Origin: Pseudomonas sp. B21_DOA
Lineage (GTDB): Bacteria; Pseudomonadota; Gammaproteobacteria; Pseudomonadales; Pseudomonadaceae
Length of the DNA stretch: 64,000 bases
NCBI GenBank assembly: GCA_030544685.1
Contig: CP086683.1
Span: 5,828,001 to 5,892,000 of the forward strand
Direction: 5' to 3'
Shown here in pieces: positions 53,257 through 63,280 of this stretch (positions are counted from its first letter, which is position 1; each line of letters opens with the position of its first letter). A program made the translations under genes and the position numbers. The notes beneath the pieces were generated by a model. The model was not told where the DNA came from, searched no databases, and saw only the letters and a program-made list of their open reading frames with translations.

Positions 53257-53461
53257 GCTCTTCTCTCCAGAATCAGGCACAAACAGGCCGGCAGTATAGC
53301 GGTGGGCCACTGCGCGTAACCAGCGCCGCACAGTGAATACTGAAATGTCTGACAAACCACGCCGAAAGCGGTTCCTGTCACACATTCTTCACCGTCCATA
53401 CACCCTGGCGTCATGGCTCGCCGACAAGCTTCAAAGCAGTCCTCTTTCAAGGAACTCTGCC

Positions 53462-53695
53462 ATGCGTTATCTGATCTCGCTGTTCGCCCCACGCCCGCTG
53501 CATCGTAGCTTCGCCCTGCTCGACCGCAACGGCCATTGCCAGGCGTTCAAGCAGTGCAGCCTGCAACCGATGGGCGACGGCTGGGTGGAAATCGAAGAAA
53601 TCCGCCTGACCTGGTTGAACCAGCCGCTGCCCGCCAGCGCCCGGGTCGTACCGCGACAAATGCGCGCACGCGGTCAGGTGCAGTTGAGCATCTGA
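53462..53695 (+). CDS. Small conserved protein of unknown function
   Basis: 77 residues starting MRYLISLFAPRPLHRSFALL, preceded by CAAGGAA. It contains HCQAFKQCSLQPMGDGWVEI and a proline-containing end. No known domain seen, no signal peptide. Lies before the long mqo leader. Confidence 0.65.
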   Translation: MRYLISLFAPRPLHRSFALLDRNGHCQAFKQCSLQPMGDGWVEIEEIRLTWLNQPLPASARVVPRQMRARGQVQLSI

Positions 53696-54397
53696 CCGGA
53701 TGCCTAAGAAAAGTCATTAAACACGAGCAACTGCGCGCATTTCTTCGCTACAATCTCCCCCGATTATAAGGACGTCTCCTGATCGGGCCCCGCAACAGCG
53801 TCAATGCGCATGCATCGACATCAAAATCGCCCACAGAGAGCCGCCCACACAGATCGAGTGAAGTTGGCGCGCTTGCCTGTTCTTCCGGCAAAAACCCGCT
53901 TTTCGCGAATCTGCAGAGCTGTCAATCGCTCGGCCACCGCGTTGTTTCGCCCTTGCGGGCAGGTGCCAGGCCAAGGCAGCCCTTTTTGAGGTTCACGTCT
54001 TCAAAAGAGCGTGAAAAAAACGGGTTTTCACAACTTCACAAGAGTGTGGCGAGCAAATGAATAGTTTTGCGTCTGAACATGCACCATTAGCGTCTGAAAC
54101 AGCCCAACGACACAGGACCGGGTACACCTCGAACATCGGAGCCTGAAGCCTGTCCGCTACGGATTTGGTTGCACGAAAACGGATGACTCGACCATAAGTC
54201 GAATTGCCAGCCCTGCGTGAAAATGCGTTCATGGAACGCTTGAAACCAGGCCGCACGCATCCGTCGAAGTTGCGAAAAATTGCGAAGATCCGGACATGGC
54301 CAACCTGACCACGGATAGCCCGGGCCCACTGACCTGCCCTGGAACGCCTGGCAGCCATGCCGACAATTTGGTGCTGCAGATTTGGGAGACGCGTTAA
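53696..54397. other. Long gene-poor leader upstream of mqo
   Basis: About 700 bp without a convincing gene on either strand. A TACAAT -10-like element lies at about 53750-53755, about 640 bp before the mqo ATG; if used, the mRNA would have an unusually long leader. I see no clear hairpin terminator or known RNA inside it. The minus-strand frame that crosses it belongs to the antisense of mqo. Confidence 0.5.
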
Positions 54398-55906
54398 ATG
54401 GCGCATAACGAAGCAGTCGACGTAGTTCTGGTAGGGGCCGGCATCATGAGTGCCACCCTGGCCGTACTGCTCAAAGAGCTCGACCCCGCGATCAAGCTGG
54501 AAGTCGTCGAGCTGATGGATTCCGGTGCTGCCGAGAGTTCCAATCCGTGGAACAACGCCGGTACCGGTCACGCCGGCCTGTGCGAGCTGAACTACACGCC
54601 GCAGGCCGCCGACGGCAGCGTCGACATCAAGAAAGCCGTGCACATCAACACCCAGTTCGAGGTGTCGAAACAGTTCTGGTCGTATCTGACCAAAAAGGGC
54701 ACGTTCGGCTCGAGCAAATCCTTCATCAGCCCGGTGCCGCACCTGAGTTTCGTTCAGGGCGAGAGCGGCGTGTCGTTCCTCAAGGAACGCTTCAATGTCC
54801 TGAGCAAGCACCACGCATTTGCCGACATGGAGTACACCGAAGACAAGGGCAAGATGGCCGAGTGGATGCCGCTGATGATGCCGGGCCGCTCGCCCGACGA
54901 AGTCCTCGCCGCCACCCGCGTGATGAACGGCACCGACGTCAACTTCGGCGCCCTGACCAATCAGTTGCTCAAGCACCTGAGCAGTGCCCCGGACACCCAG
55001 GTCAAATACTGCAAACGCGTGACCGGCCTCAAGCGTAACGGCGCCGGCTGGACCGTCAGCATCAAGGACGTCAACAACGGCAACACGCGCGAAGTCGACG
55101 CCAAATTCGTCTTCCTCGGTGCCGGTGGCGCGGCACTGCCGTTGCTGCAGGCTTCGGGCATCGAAGAAAGCAAAGGCTTCGGCGGCTTCCCGATCAGCGG
55201 CCAGTGGCTGCGTTGCGACAACCCGGAAGTGGTCAAGCAGCATCAGGCCAAGGTCTACAGCCAGGCCGCTGTGGGTTCGCCACCGATGTCGGTGCCACAC
55301 CTCGACACTCGCGTCGTCGACGGCAAGAAATCCCTGCTGTTCGGGCCGTACGCCGGTTTCACCACCAAGTTTCTCAAGCACGGCTCCTTCATGGACCTGC
55401 CGATGTCGGTGCGCGCCGGCAACATCGGGCCGATGCTGGCGGTGGCGAAAAACAACATGGACCTGACCAAGTACCTGGTCAGCGAAGTGATGCAGTCGAT
55501 GGAACAGCGCCTGGAATCCCTGCGCCGTTTCTACCCGCAGGCGAAAGCCGAAGACTGGCGCCTGGAAGTGGCCGGCCAACGGGTGCAGATCATCAAGAAG
55601 GACCCGAAAAAGGGCGGCATCCTGCAGTTCGGTACCGAACTGGTCGCGGCGAAAGACGGCTCCCTTGCTGCTCTGCTAGGCGCTTCGCCAGGCGCGTCGG
55701 TGACCGTTTCGATCATGCTCGAGCTGATCGAGAAGTGCTTCCCGGCCAAGGCGTCGGGCGAGTGGGCAAGCAAACTGGCGGAAATCTTCCCGGCCCGCGA
55801 GAAGGTTCTGGAAACCGATGCTGCGCTGTATCGCAAGATCAACACGCAGAACAACATCGCCCTGGAACTGGTTGAAGAAAGCAGCGAGACGCCAAGCTTT
55901 GCTTGA
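54398..55906 (+). CDS. mqo: Malate:quinone oxidoreductase
   Basis: FAD-dependent, membrane-associated oxidation of malate to oxaloacetate with electrons passed to quinones, replacing or backing NAD-malate dehydrogenase. 502 residues, full length: FAD fold [20 protein letters not shown] at the N-terminus, [20 protein letters not shown], and [20 protein letters not shown] near the C-terminus. Preceded by a GGGAGA site. Followed by a strong terminator, so it is a single-gene unit. Confidence 0.96.
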   Translation: MAHNEAVDVVLVGAGIMSATLAVLLKELDPAIKLEVVELMDSGAAESSNPWNNAGTGHAGLCELNYTPQAADGSVDIKKAVHINTQFEVSKQFWSYLTKKGTFGSSKSFISPVPHLSFVQGESGVSFLKERFNVLSKHHAFADMEYTEDKGKMAEWMPLMMPGRSPDEVLAATRVMNGTDVNFGALTNQLLKHLSSAPDTQVKYCKRVTGLKRNGAGWTVSIKDVNNGNTREVDAKFVFLGAGGAALPLLQASGIEESKGFGGFPISGQWLRCDNPEVVKQHQAKVYSQAAVGSPPMSVPHLDTRVVDGKKSLLFGPYAGFTTKFLKHGSFMDLPMSVRAGNIGPMLAVAKNNMDLTKYLVSEVMQSMEQRLESLRRFYPQAKAEDWRLEVAGQRVQIIKKDPKKGGILQFGTELVAAKDGSLAALLGASPGASVTVSIMLELIEKCFPAKASGEWASKLAEIFPAREKVLETDAALYRKINTQNNIALELVEESSETPSFA

Positions 55907-55918
55907 TCGCGCCGCATG

Positions 55919-55947
55919 AAAAAACGCCCCGTTCGGGGCGTTTTTTT
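55919..55947. terminator. Terminator after mqo
   Basis: Stem AAAACGCCCC / GGGGCGTTTT with loop GTTC and T7; bidirectional, also serving the minus-strand gene at 55966. Confidence 0.92.
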
Positions 55948-55965
55948 GCCTGCGATCTTTTGATC

Positions 55966-56253
55966 CTAGCCGCGAGCCTTCTCGATCAATTCGATGTACT
56001 CAGCGGCGTTACGCTGATCCTTGATCAGTTCAACAAAAGTCCTGCCCTGCTCATCCTTGCCATCGACGTCATAACCGGCTTCGACGAAGAAACCCAGAAA
56101 GCGCTCAAAGTCATCGATACGCAAACCTCGATAAGCCTTGATCAGTTTGTGCAGCGACGGCGAAGTGGCGTCGACCGGCTCAAAATCGAGGAACAGCTTG
56201 ATCTGCTCATCGCCGATCTCGTCACCAATCACTTGTTTCTTATCTTTACGCAT
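55966..56253 (-). CDS. PA4642-type small conserved protein
   Basis: 95 residues starting MRKDKKQVIGDEIGDEQIKL. Acidic, helical, no signal peptide; FLDFEPVDATSPSLHKLIKA and GYDVDGKDEQGRTFVELIKD are the most conserved-looking stretches. From memory it resembles the small protein beside mqoB in P. aeruginosa (PA4642); function unknown. Confidence 0.8.
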   Translation of the reverse strand: MRKDKKQVIGDEIGDEQIKLFLDFEPVDATSPSLHKLIKAYRGLRIDDFERFLGFFVEAGYDVDGKDEQGRTFVELIKDQRNAAEYIELIEKARG

Positions 56254-56316
56254 TGCCGACTCCAGCTCGCAGACATGACACGGGGCGGGCAGTTTACCCC
56301 TGCCCGACCGCCCGGC

Positions 56317-56796
56317 TCAACGCGGACGAATCGCCCCGGTGTGCAAATCGGCCCAGATATGGCCGTTGGCATAACTGAGGAACTGCACATACACCGTGTC
56401 ATTGCGCAGCAGATCCATCACCACGCGGTATTGAGCGAGCGGATAGAACAGCGTCAGGGTTTTGCTCTTGTCGTCGTAGGCCGGTTTTTTCAGGCTTTTG
56501 CTCTCACCGTCGAAACTCACCAGCACCTGAGAAATGCTCGCACCTTTGTTCAGCGACTTGCCTTTGAGGCGGATCAACAAGGATGAAGTGACCGGAATCG
56601 GCTGTTGATTGGACTGGCGCTGCGCACCGACCACCACCGAATACTCACCGACCTGCAGCAGTTGCTGTTGCTCGGGTTCAGCATCACGCAGGGTCAGATC
56701 GTCCGGCGGCAGGAATTGGCTGTGCATCGGCGCGGCGGACAGGGGCAGGCTGAGGGACAGCAACAGGGCGGCGAGGCTGCGGATCAAGAGGCGCAT
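56317..56796 (-). CDS. Secreted or periplasmic protein of unknown function
   Basis: 159 residues with a signal peptide (MRLLIRSLAALLLSLSLPLS-AAP). The mature part is beta-rich: GEYSVVVGAQRQSNQQPIPV, SLLIRLKGKSLNKGASISQV and LTLFYPLAQYRVVMDLLRND. A DUF2057 (YccT)-like or similar envelope protein is possible but I cannot confirm a family. Followed by the PA4642-type gene on the same strand, 64 bp away. Confidence 0.72.
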   Translation of the reverse strand: MRLLIRSLAALLLSLSLPLSAAPMHSQFLPPDDLTLRDAEPEQQQLLQVGEYSVVVGAQRQSNQQPIPVTSSLLIRLKGKSLNKGASISQVLVSFDGESKSLKKPAYDDKSKTLTLFYPLAQYRVVMDLLRNDTVYVQFLSYANGHIWADLHTGAIRPR

Positions 56797-56867
56797 GACA
56801 GGCTCCGGGAGGCGGGGCCGAGCACTCTAGCATGGGTAACGCGGATGGATCAGCACACACAAAAACA

Positions 56868-56958
56868 CTGTGGGAGCGAGCTTGCTCGCGAAGGCGGACT
56901 GACATTCAAAACAGATGTCGACCGATACACCGCTTTCGCGAGCAAGCTCGCTCCCACA
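56868..56958. repeat. REP doublet, GTGGGAGCGAGCTTGCTCGCGAA type
   Basis: Arms 56868-56892 and 56935-56958, complementary over about 24 bp. Core GAGCTTGCTC / GAGCAAGCTC, so this sub-type is itself palindromic. Confidence 0.88.
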
Positions 56959-56976
56959 TTTAGATTGAGGCGCGGA

Positions 56977-57534
56977 TTACATGCCTTTAACGGCGTAAAT
57001 CCCGTTGGCATTGCGCCAGTAGCCTTTGTAATCCATGCCATAGCCGAAGATGTAACGGTCAATGCACGGCAGGCCGACGAAATCGGCTTTCAGATCAGGA
57101 CGTGCCTTGCGGTCGTGGTCCTTGTCGATCAGCACGGCGGTATGCACCTTGCGCGCGCCGGCGTGTTTGCAGAAGTCGATGATCGCGCCCAGGGTGTGAC
57201 CTTCATCGAGGATGTCGTCGATGATCAGCACGTCGCGGTCGATGAACGAGACTTCCGGCTTGGCTTTCCAGAACAGGTCGCCGCCGCTGGTTTCGTTGCG
57301 ATAACGGGTCGCGTGCAGGTAGGACGCTTCCAGCGGGAATTGCAGATGCGTCAGCAATTTGCCGGAGAAGATCAGGCCGCCGTTCATCACGCAGAACACC
57401 ACCGGATTGCTGTCAGCCAGTTGTTCGTTGATTTGTGCACCGACGCGGGCGATGGCCGCTTCGACTTCAGACTCGGTGTACAGGCAGTCAGCCTCTCGCA
57501 TGATTTGACGGATATGCTCGAGATCAGCGGACAT
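56977..57534 (-). CDS. hpt: Hypoxanthine-guanine phosphoribosyltransferase
   Basis: Purine salvage enzyme joining PRPP to hypoxanthine or guanine. 185 residues starting MSADLEHIRQIMREADCLYT, with the PRPP-binding DVLIIDDILDEGHTLGA and the flexible-loop region YLHATRYRNETSGGD. The frame has further upstream ATGs, but the start here leaves the palindromes at 57627-57664 in the promoter region. Divergent from upp: two nucleobase-salvage genes share one control region. Confidence 0.93.
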   Translation of the reverse strand: MSADLEHIRQIMREADCLYTESEVEAAIARVGAQINEQLADSNPVVFCVMNGGLIFSGKLLTHLQFPLEASYLHATRYRNETSGGDLFWKAKPEVSFIDRDVLIIDDILDEGHTLGAIIDFCKHAGARKVHTAVLIDKDHDRKARPDLKADFVGLPCIDRYIFGYGMDYKGYWRNANGIYAVKGM

Positions 57535-57626
57535 GGCGCTCTCCAAGGGGTTGGCGGAATTGGAAAAGCGGGCAAAGGTACGCATCCCGCGAGGTCGAAT
57601 CAAGCTCTTATGGACTAACGTACAGA

Positions 57627-57664
57627 ATGTCCTATAGGACATCACCCTCGGATAGATTAATCTA
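57627..57664. promoter_or_regulatory. Two perfect palindromes in the divergent hpt/upp control region
   Basis: ATGTCCTATAGGACAT (57627-57642) is a perfect 16-bp palindrome and TAGATTAATCTA (57653-57664) a perfect 12-bp one. They lie 36 bp or more before the upp start and about 93 bp before the hpt start. Both include TATAG or TTAAT sequence that could contribute -10 elements, so they may be operators for a base-responsive regulator. No regulator identified. Confidence 0.55.
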
Positions 57665-57699
57665 GGCCGGTTTTTTTGCCCGCCGCCGGAGCCTTTCCC

Positions 57700-58338
57700 A
57701 TGCCCATCCTCGAGATCCGCCATCCGCTGATCCGTCATAAACTCGGCCTGATGCGCCGCGCTGACATCAGCACCAAGAATTTCCGCGAGCTCGCTCAGGA
57801 AGTCGGCGCCCTGTTGACCTATGAAGCTACAAAAGATCTGCCGCTCGAATCCTACGACATTGCCGGTTGGTGCGGCACCGTGTCAGTGGAGAAGATCGCC
57901 GGCAAGAAGATCACCGTCGTGCCGATCCTGCGTGCCGGTATCGGCATGCTCGAAGGCGTGCTCAGCCTGATCCCGGGCGCCAAGGTCTCCGCTGTGGGCG
58001 TTGCCCGCAACGAAGAAACCCTGCAAGCGCACACCTATCTGGAAAAACTGGTACCGGAAATCGATGAGCGCCTGGCGATGATCATCGACCCGATGCTCGC
58101 CACCGGCAGCTCCATGGTTGCCACCATCGACCTGCTGAAAAAGGCCGGGTGCCGCGACATCCGCGCGATGGTCCTGGTCGCCGCGCCGGAAGGCATTGCT
58201 GCCGTCGAACAGGCGCACCCGGACGTGACCATCTATACCGCGTCCATCGATGAGCGCTTGAACGAGCACGGCTACATCATTCCTGGGCTTGGCGACGCCG
58301 GTGACAAGATCTTCGGCACCAAGCAGAAGGACGCGTAA
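57700..58338 (+). CDS. upp: Uracil phosphoribosyltransferase
   Basis: Pyrimidine salvage: uracil plus PRPP to UMP. 212 residues starting [20 protein letters not shown], with [24 protein letters not shown] site [20 protein letters not shown] and the C-terminal [16 protein letters not shown]. Followed by uraA after 2 bp, an uptake-and-use pair. Confidence 0.96.
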   Translation: MPILEIRHPLIRHKLGLMRRADISTKNFRELAQEVGALLTYEATKDLPLESYDIAGWCGTVSVEKIAGKKITVVPILRAGIGMLEGVLSLIPGAKVSAVGVARNEETLQAHTYLEKLVPEIDERLAMIIDPMLATGSSMVATIDLLKKAGCRDIRAMVLVAAPEGIAAVEQAHPDVTIYTASIDERLNEHGYIIPGLGDAGDKIFGTKQKDA

Positions 58339-58340
58339 CC

Positions 58341-59615
58341 ATGCAGCAAGAGTTCAACGATCCGCTCTGGCGCACGGTGCTGTCCGGCGCGCAGATGCTG
58401 TTCGTGGCTTTCGGCGCCCTGGTGCTGATGCCACTGATCACGGGCCTGGACCCGAACGTGGCACTGTTTACCGCAGGTCTGGGGACAATCCTGTTTCAGA
58501 TCGTCACTGGGCGTCAGGTGCCGGTGTTTCTGGCGTCGAGCTTCGCCTTCATCACGCCGATCATTCTCGCCAAGGGCCAGTTCGGCCTTGCCGCGACCAT
58601 GGGCGGGGTGATGGCGGCCGGTTTCGTCTACACCTTCCTTGGCCTTGCCGTGAAGATCAAAGGCACCGGCTTCATTGACCGTTTGCTGCCGCCCGTAGTG
58701 ATCGGTCCGGTGATCATCTCCATCGGCCTGGCCATGGCGCCGATTGCCGCGAACATGGCGATGGGCAAGGCCGGTGACGGCACCGAGCTGATCCACTATC
58801 AGACGGCGATGATGATTTCCATGCCGGCGCTGCTGACCACGTTGATCGTGGCGGTATTCGGCAAGGGCATCTTCCGTCTGGTGCCGATTATTTCCGGCGT
58901 GCTGGTGGGTTTTGCCATGTCGTTCTATTTCGGCGTGGTCGACACGGCGAAGATTGCTGCGGCGCCTTGGTTCGCCCTGCCGCATTTCACCGCGCCGGAG
59001 TTCAACTGGCAGGCGATTCTGTTCATCGTTCCGGTGGCACTGGCCCCGGCGATCGAGCACATCGGCGGCGTGATTGCCGTGGGTAGCGTGACCGGTCGCG
59101 ATTACCTGAAAAAGCCGGGCCTGCATCGCACCCTGCTCGGTGACGGCATCGCCACCACCGCCGCCGGCCTGTTCGGCGGCCCGCCCAACACCACTTACGC
59201 TGAAGTGACCGGCGCGGTGATGCTGACCAAGAACTACAACCCGAAAATCATGACCTGGGCGGCGATCTTCGCCATCACTCTGGCGTTCATCGGCAAGTTC
59301 GGCGCGCTGCTGCAGAGCATTCCGGTGCCGGTGATGGGCGGGATTCTGTGCCTGTTGTTCGGTTCGATTGCAGCGGTGGGTATGAACACTCTGATCCGTC
59401 ACAAGATCGACCTAGGCGAGGCGCGCAATTTGGTCATCGTCTCGGTGACGCTGGTGTTCGGCATCGGCGGCGTGCTGGTCGGCACCGGCACCGGCCCTGA
59501 TGACTTCGGCCTCAAAGGCATCGCGCTGTGCGCGGTGGTGGCGATTGCGCTGAACCTGATCCTGCCGGGCAATGACGGCTGGAAGCAGAAGAAGGCGGAT
59601 GAGCCGCTGATTTAA
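58341..59615 (+). CDS. uraA: Uracil permease (NCS2 family)
   Basis: Proton-coupled uracil importer, 424 residues with about 14 hydrophobic segments. NCS2 signature regions are present: VALAPAIEHIGGVIAVGSVT (helix 8 motif with the conserved Glu and His), GDGIATTAAGLFGGPPNTTY and PVPVMGGILCLLFGSIAAVG. It directly follows upp. Confidence 0.95.
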   Translation: MQQEFNDPLWRTVLSGAQMLFVAFGALVLMPLITGLDPNVALFTAGLGTILFQIVTGRQVPVFLASSFAFITPIILAKGQFGLAATMGGVMAAGFVYTFLGLAVKIKGTGFIDRLLPPVVIGPVIISIGLAMAPIAANMAMGKAGDGTELIHYQTAMMISMPALLTTLIVAVFGKGIFRLVPIISGVLVGFAMSFYFGVVDTAKIAAAPWFALPHFTAPEFNWQAILFIVPVALAPAIEHIGGVIAVGSVTGRDYLKKPGLHRTLLGDGIATTAAGLFGGPPNTTYAEVTGAVMLTKNYNPKIMTWAAIFAITLAFIGKFGALLQSIPVPVMGGILCLLFGSIAAVGMNTLIRHKIDLGEARNLVIVSVTLVFGIGGVLVGTGTGPDDFGLKGIALCAVVAIALNLILPGNDGWKQKKADEPLI

Positions 59616-59625
59616 CCCCCGCAAT

Positions 59626-59727
59626 GATCGTTCCCACGCTCCGCGTGGGAATGCCTCAAGGGACGCTCCGCGTCCAGTGGCGCGGAGCGTCACGGGCTGC
59701 ATTCCCACGCAGAGCGTGGGAACGATC
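59626..59727. repeat. Inverted pair of the GATCGTTCCCACGC family
   Basis: GATCGTTCCCACGCTCCGCGTGGGAA at the left and its counterpart TTCCCACGCAGAGCGTGGGAACGATC at the right enclose GGGACGCTCCGCGTC and GGCGCGGAGCGTC, giving nested hairpins. It is the largest copy of this family in the window and follows uraA, before hemH (convergent). Confidence 0.8.
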
Positions 59728-59746
59728 ACTGTGTGAGCGAGCTTGC

Positions 59747-60771
59747 TCAGAGGGCCAGCGGCGCTCGTTCGCAGAGCGTGGCCAACGCCTTGGCCCATTG
59801 CGGGTCGTCGTTCAGGCACGGCACCAGCAGCAACTCCTCGCCCCCGCTTCGCGGAACTGTTCCTTGCCGCGATCGCCGATCTCTTCCAGCGTCTCGATGC
59901 AATCGGCGACGAACGCCGGGCACATCACCAGAATCTTTTTCACCCCGCTTTTGGCCAGTTCATCCAGCCGCGCTTCGGTATACGGCTCGATCCATTTCGC
60001 CCGGCCCAGGCGCGACTGAAACGACACCGACCATTTGCCGTCCGCCAGCCCCATGGTTTTAGCGAAGGCGGCGGCGGTACGGAAACACTGCGCGCGATAA
60101 CAAGTCGCCAATACCGCCGGCGAGGCGGTCTGGCAGCAATCGGCGCCCTTGAGGCAGTGATTGCCCGTCGGGTCGAGTTTGCTCAGATGCCGCTCAGGCA
60201 AGCCGTGAAAGCTCAGCAGCAGATGATCGTAATCCTGCTGCAGATGCGGACGCGCACTGGCGGCCAGTGCTTCGATGTATTCCGGCTGATCATAGAACGG
60301 TTGCAGGATCGACAACTGCACGTCGAGTTTCTTCTCGCGTAGCACGCGTCGGGCTTCTTCGATCACCGTGGTCGTGGTGCTGTCGGCGAACTGCGGGTAC
60401 AGCGGCGCCAGCGTGATCTTCTTATGTCCCGCTTTGACCAGACGCAGCAGACAGGTTTCGATCGACGGCTCGCCATAACGCATCGCCAGATCCACCGGGC
60501 CGTGTTTCCAAGTGCGGGTCATCTGCTCCTGCAAGCGGCGGCTGATTACCACCAGCGGCGAGCCCTCTTCCCACCAGATCGAGGCATAGGCATGTGCCGA
60601 TTGTTCGGGACGCTTGATCAGGATCAGCGACACCAGCAACCGCCGCAGCGGCCATGGCAGGTCGATCACGTAGGGATCCATCAGAAATTGATTGAGGTAG
60701 CTGCGCACATCGGCCACCGAGGTGGAGGCCGGAGAGCCCAGATTGACCAGAAGCAAAGCGTGATCGGTCAT
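59747..60771 (-). CDS. hemH: Ferrochelatase, frame broken near the C-terminus
   Basis: Inserts Fe2+ into protoporphyrin IX, the last step of haem synthesis. Start [20 protein letters not shown]. Conserved [13 protein letters not shown] with the active His, and [19 protein letters not shown] near the end. The C4/C5 run at 59841-59845 lacks a base; the repaired end reads [20 protein letters not shown] and stops at 59747 (341 residues). As it stands the frame ends at 59812 with a nonsense tail. hemH lies next to the SDR gene (13 bp gap) on the minus strand. Confidence 0.93.
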
Positions 60772-60784
60772 GCAACGTCCTATT

Positions 60785-61686
60785 TCAGAGGCGGCTGGAG
60801 AGGTCATCCAGGGCCGCGCGTAAATCCGTAAAGCGGAAGCTGAAGCCCGCTTCCAGCAAGCGTGCCGGCGTCGCGCGCTGGCCGCCGAGCAATAACAGTG
60901 ACAGCTCGCCGAGCATGACTTTCAGCGCCAGGGTCGGCATCGGCATGAACGCCGGGCGGTGCAATACACTGCCCAGGGTCTTGGCAAATTCGCGGTTGCG
61001 CACAGGTTTCGGCGCGCAGGCATTATAAGGACCGCAGGCCTGATTCCGGTGCAGAAGAAAATCAATCAGGGCGATTTGATCGTCGATGTGAATCCACGGC
61101 ATCCACTGCCGACCATTGCCCAAAGGCCCGCCCAGCCCGAGTTTGAACGGCAGCAGCAGGCGCGACAAAAGCCGCCCTCGGCCGACAGCACCAGACCGGT
61201 TCGCACCAGCACCACGCGAATGCCGAGGTTCTCGGCACGCAAAGCGGTTTCTTCCCAGGCGATGCACAACTGACTGGCGAAATCGTCGATGCCGGGCGGC
61301 GACTCTTCGGTCAATTCGCGCTCGCCACCGTCGCCATACCAACCGATCGCCGAGCCGGAAATCAGCAGCGACGGTTTCTGCACGCGAGTTTCCAGCCACA
61401 CCAGCAGCGTTTCCGTCAGGGTGATGCGACTGCTCCACAGCAACGCCTTGCGTCGATGGGTCCAGGGACGGTCGGCAATCGGCGCACCGGCGAGATTGAC
61501 GATCGCATCCAGCGGCTCGTCGCCGAGGTCCTCCAGACGGGCTATCCCGCGCACCTGCGCGCCGCAGATCTGCGCGACTTTTTCCGCGCGGCGACTCCAC
61601 ACCGTCAGGCGATGGCCCTGCTCCAGCCAGTGCCGGCAGAGCTGACGTCCGATCAAACCAGTACCGCCGGTCAGCAATATGTGCAT
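60785..61686 (-). CDS. TIGR01777 (YfcH) family SDR protein, frame broken
   Basis: Epimerase-type dinucleotide-binding protein, 300 residues after repair. Start [20 protein letters not shown] with the Rossmann GxxGxx[18 protein letters not shown] and [20 protein letters not shown] are typical of YfcH. One base missing at the A4 run 61167-61170 gives [19 protein letters not shown]. Function unknown. It is divergent from the FAD protein gene and may belong to the stress or light response group here. Confidence 0.88.
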
Positions 61687-61808
61687 GACATCTTCCTCGC
61701 GTGGCGTTTAACCCGGATCACTAGTCTATTTTTATAGGCAGGGATCTTTTCTATCGGGCAGGCTCTATGGTTTAACAATAGGCCAAGCTGTCAGAACGAG
61801 AACGCTAG

Positions 61809-63082
<1,274 letters not shown>

Positions 63083-63088
63083 ATTCCC

Positions 63089-63178
63089 CTGTAGGAGTGA
63101 GCCTGCTCGCGATGCGGTATGTCAGGTAGAAAATGTTTTGGCTGACCCACCGCCATCGCGAGCAGGCGCACTCCTACA
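63089..63178. repeat. REP doublet, GTAGGAGTGAGCCTGCTCGCGAT type
   Basis: Arms 63089-63113 and 63155-63178 with one mismatch (GTGAGCC versus GTGCGCC). A diverged sub-type with GTAGGAG in place of GTGGGAG. Confidence 0.84.
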
Positions 63179-63198
63179 AAAAATCTTATACAAAACAT

Positions 63199-63260
63199 TT
63201 GACTTGTACATCCATCGTTCTATGCTGAGGAAAAGTTGTACAGCGATAACTCTCTGTACA
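63199..63260 (+). promoter_or_regulatory. TGTACA-N12-TGTACA operator and promoter of the DUF523 gene
   Basis: A sigma70-like TTGACT (63199-63204) and TATGCT (63221-63226), 16 bp apart, overlap one TGTACA (63205-63210). Downstream, TGTACA occurs at 63237-63242 and 63255-63260, exactly 12 bp apart. I recall TGTACA-N12-TGTACA-type sites for B12-dependent MerR (LitR/CarH) photoreceptor regulators in pseudomonads; a MerR gene and a photolyase gene would be expected just to the right of the window. Confidence 0.65.
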
Positions 63261-63280
63261 GGTATAGATTCGAGGTGCTC

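Noticed and set aside
53993..55579. 528-residue minus-strand frame over the mqo region
   Set aside because: Antisense to mqo, with His/Arg/Gln-rich composition typical of a shadow frame and no domain.
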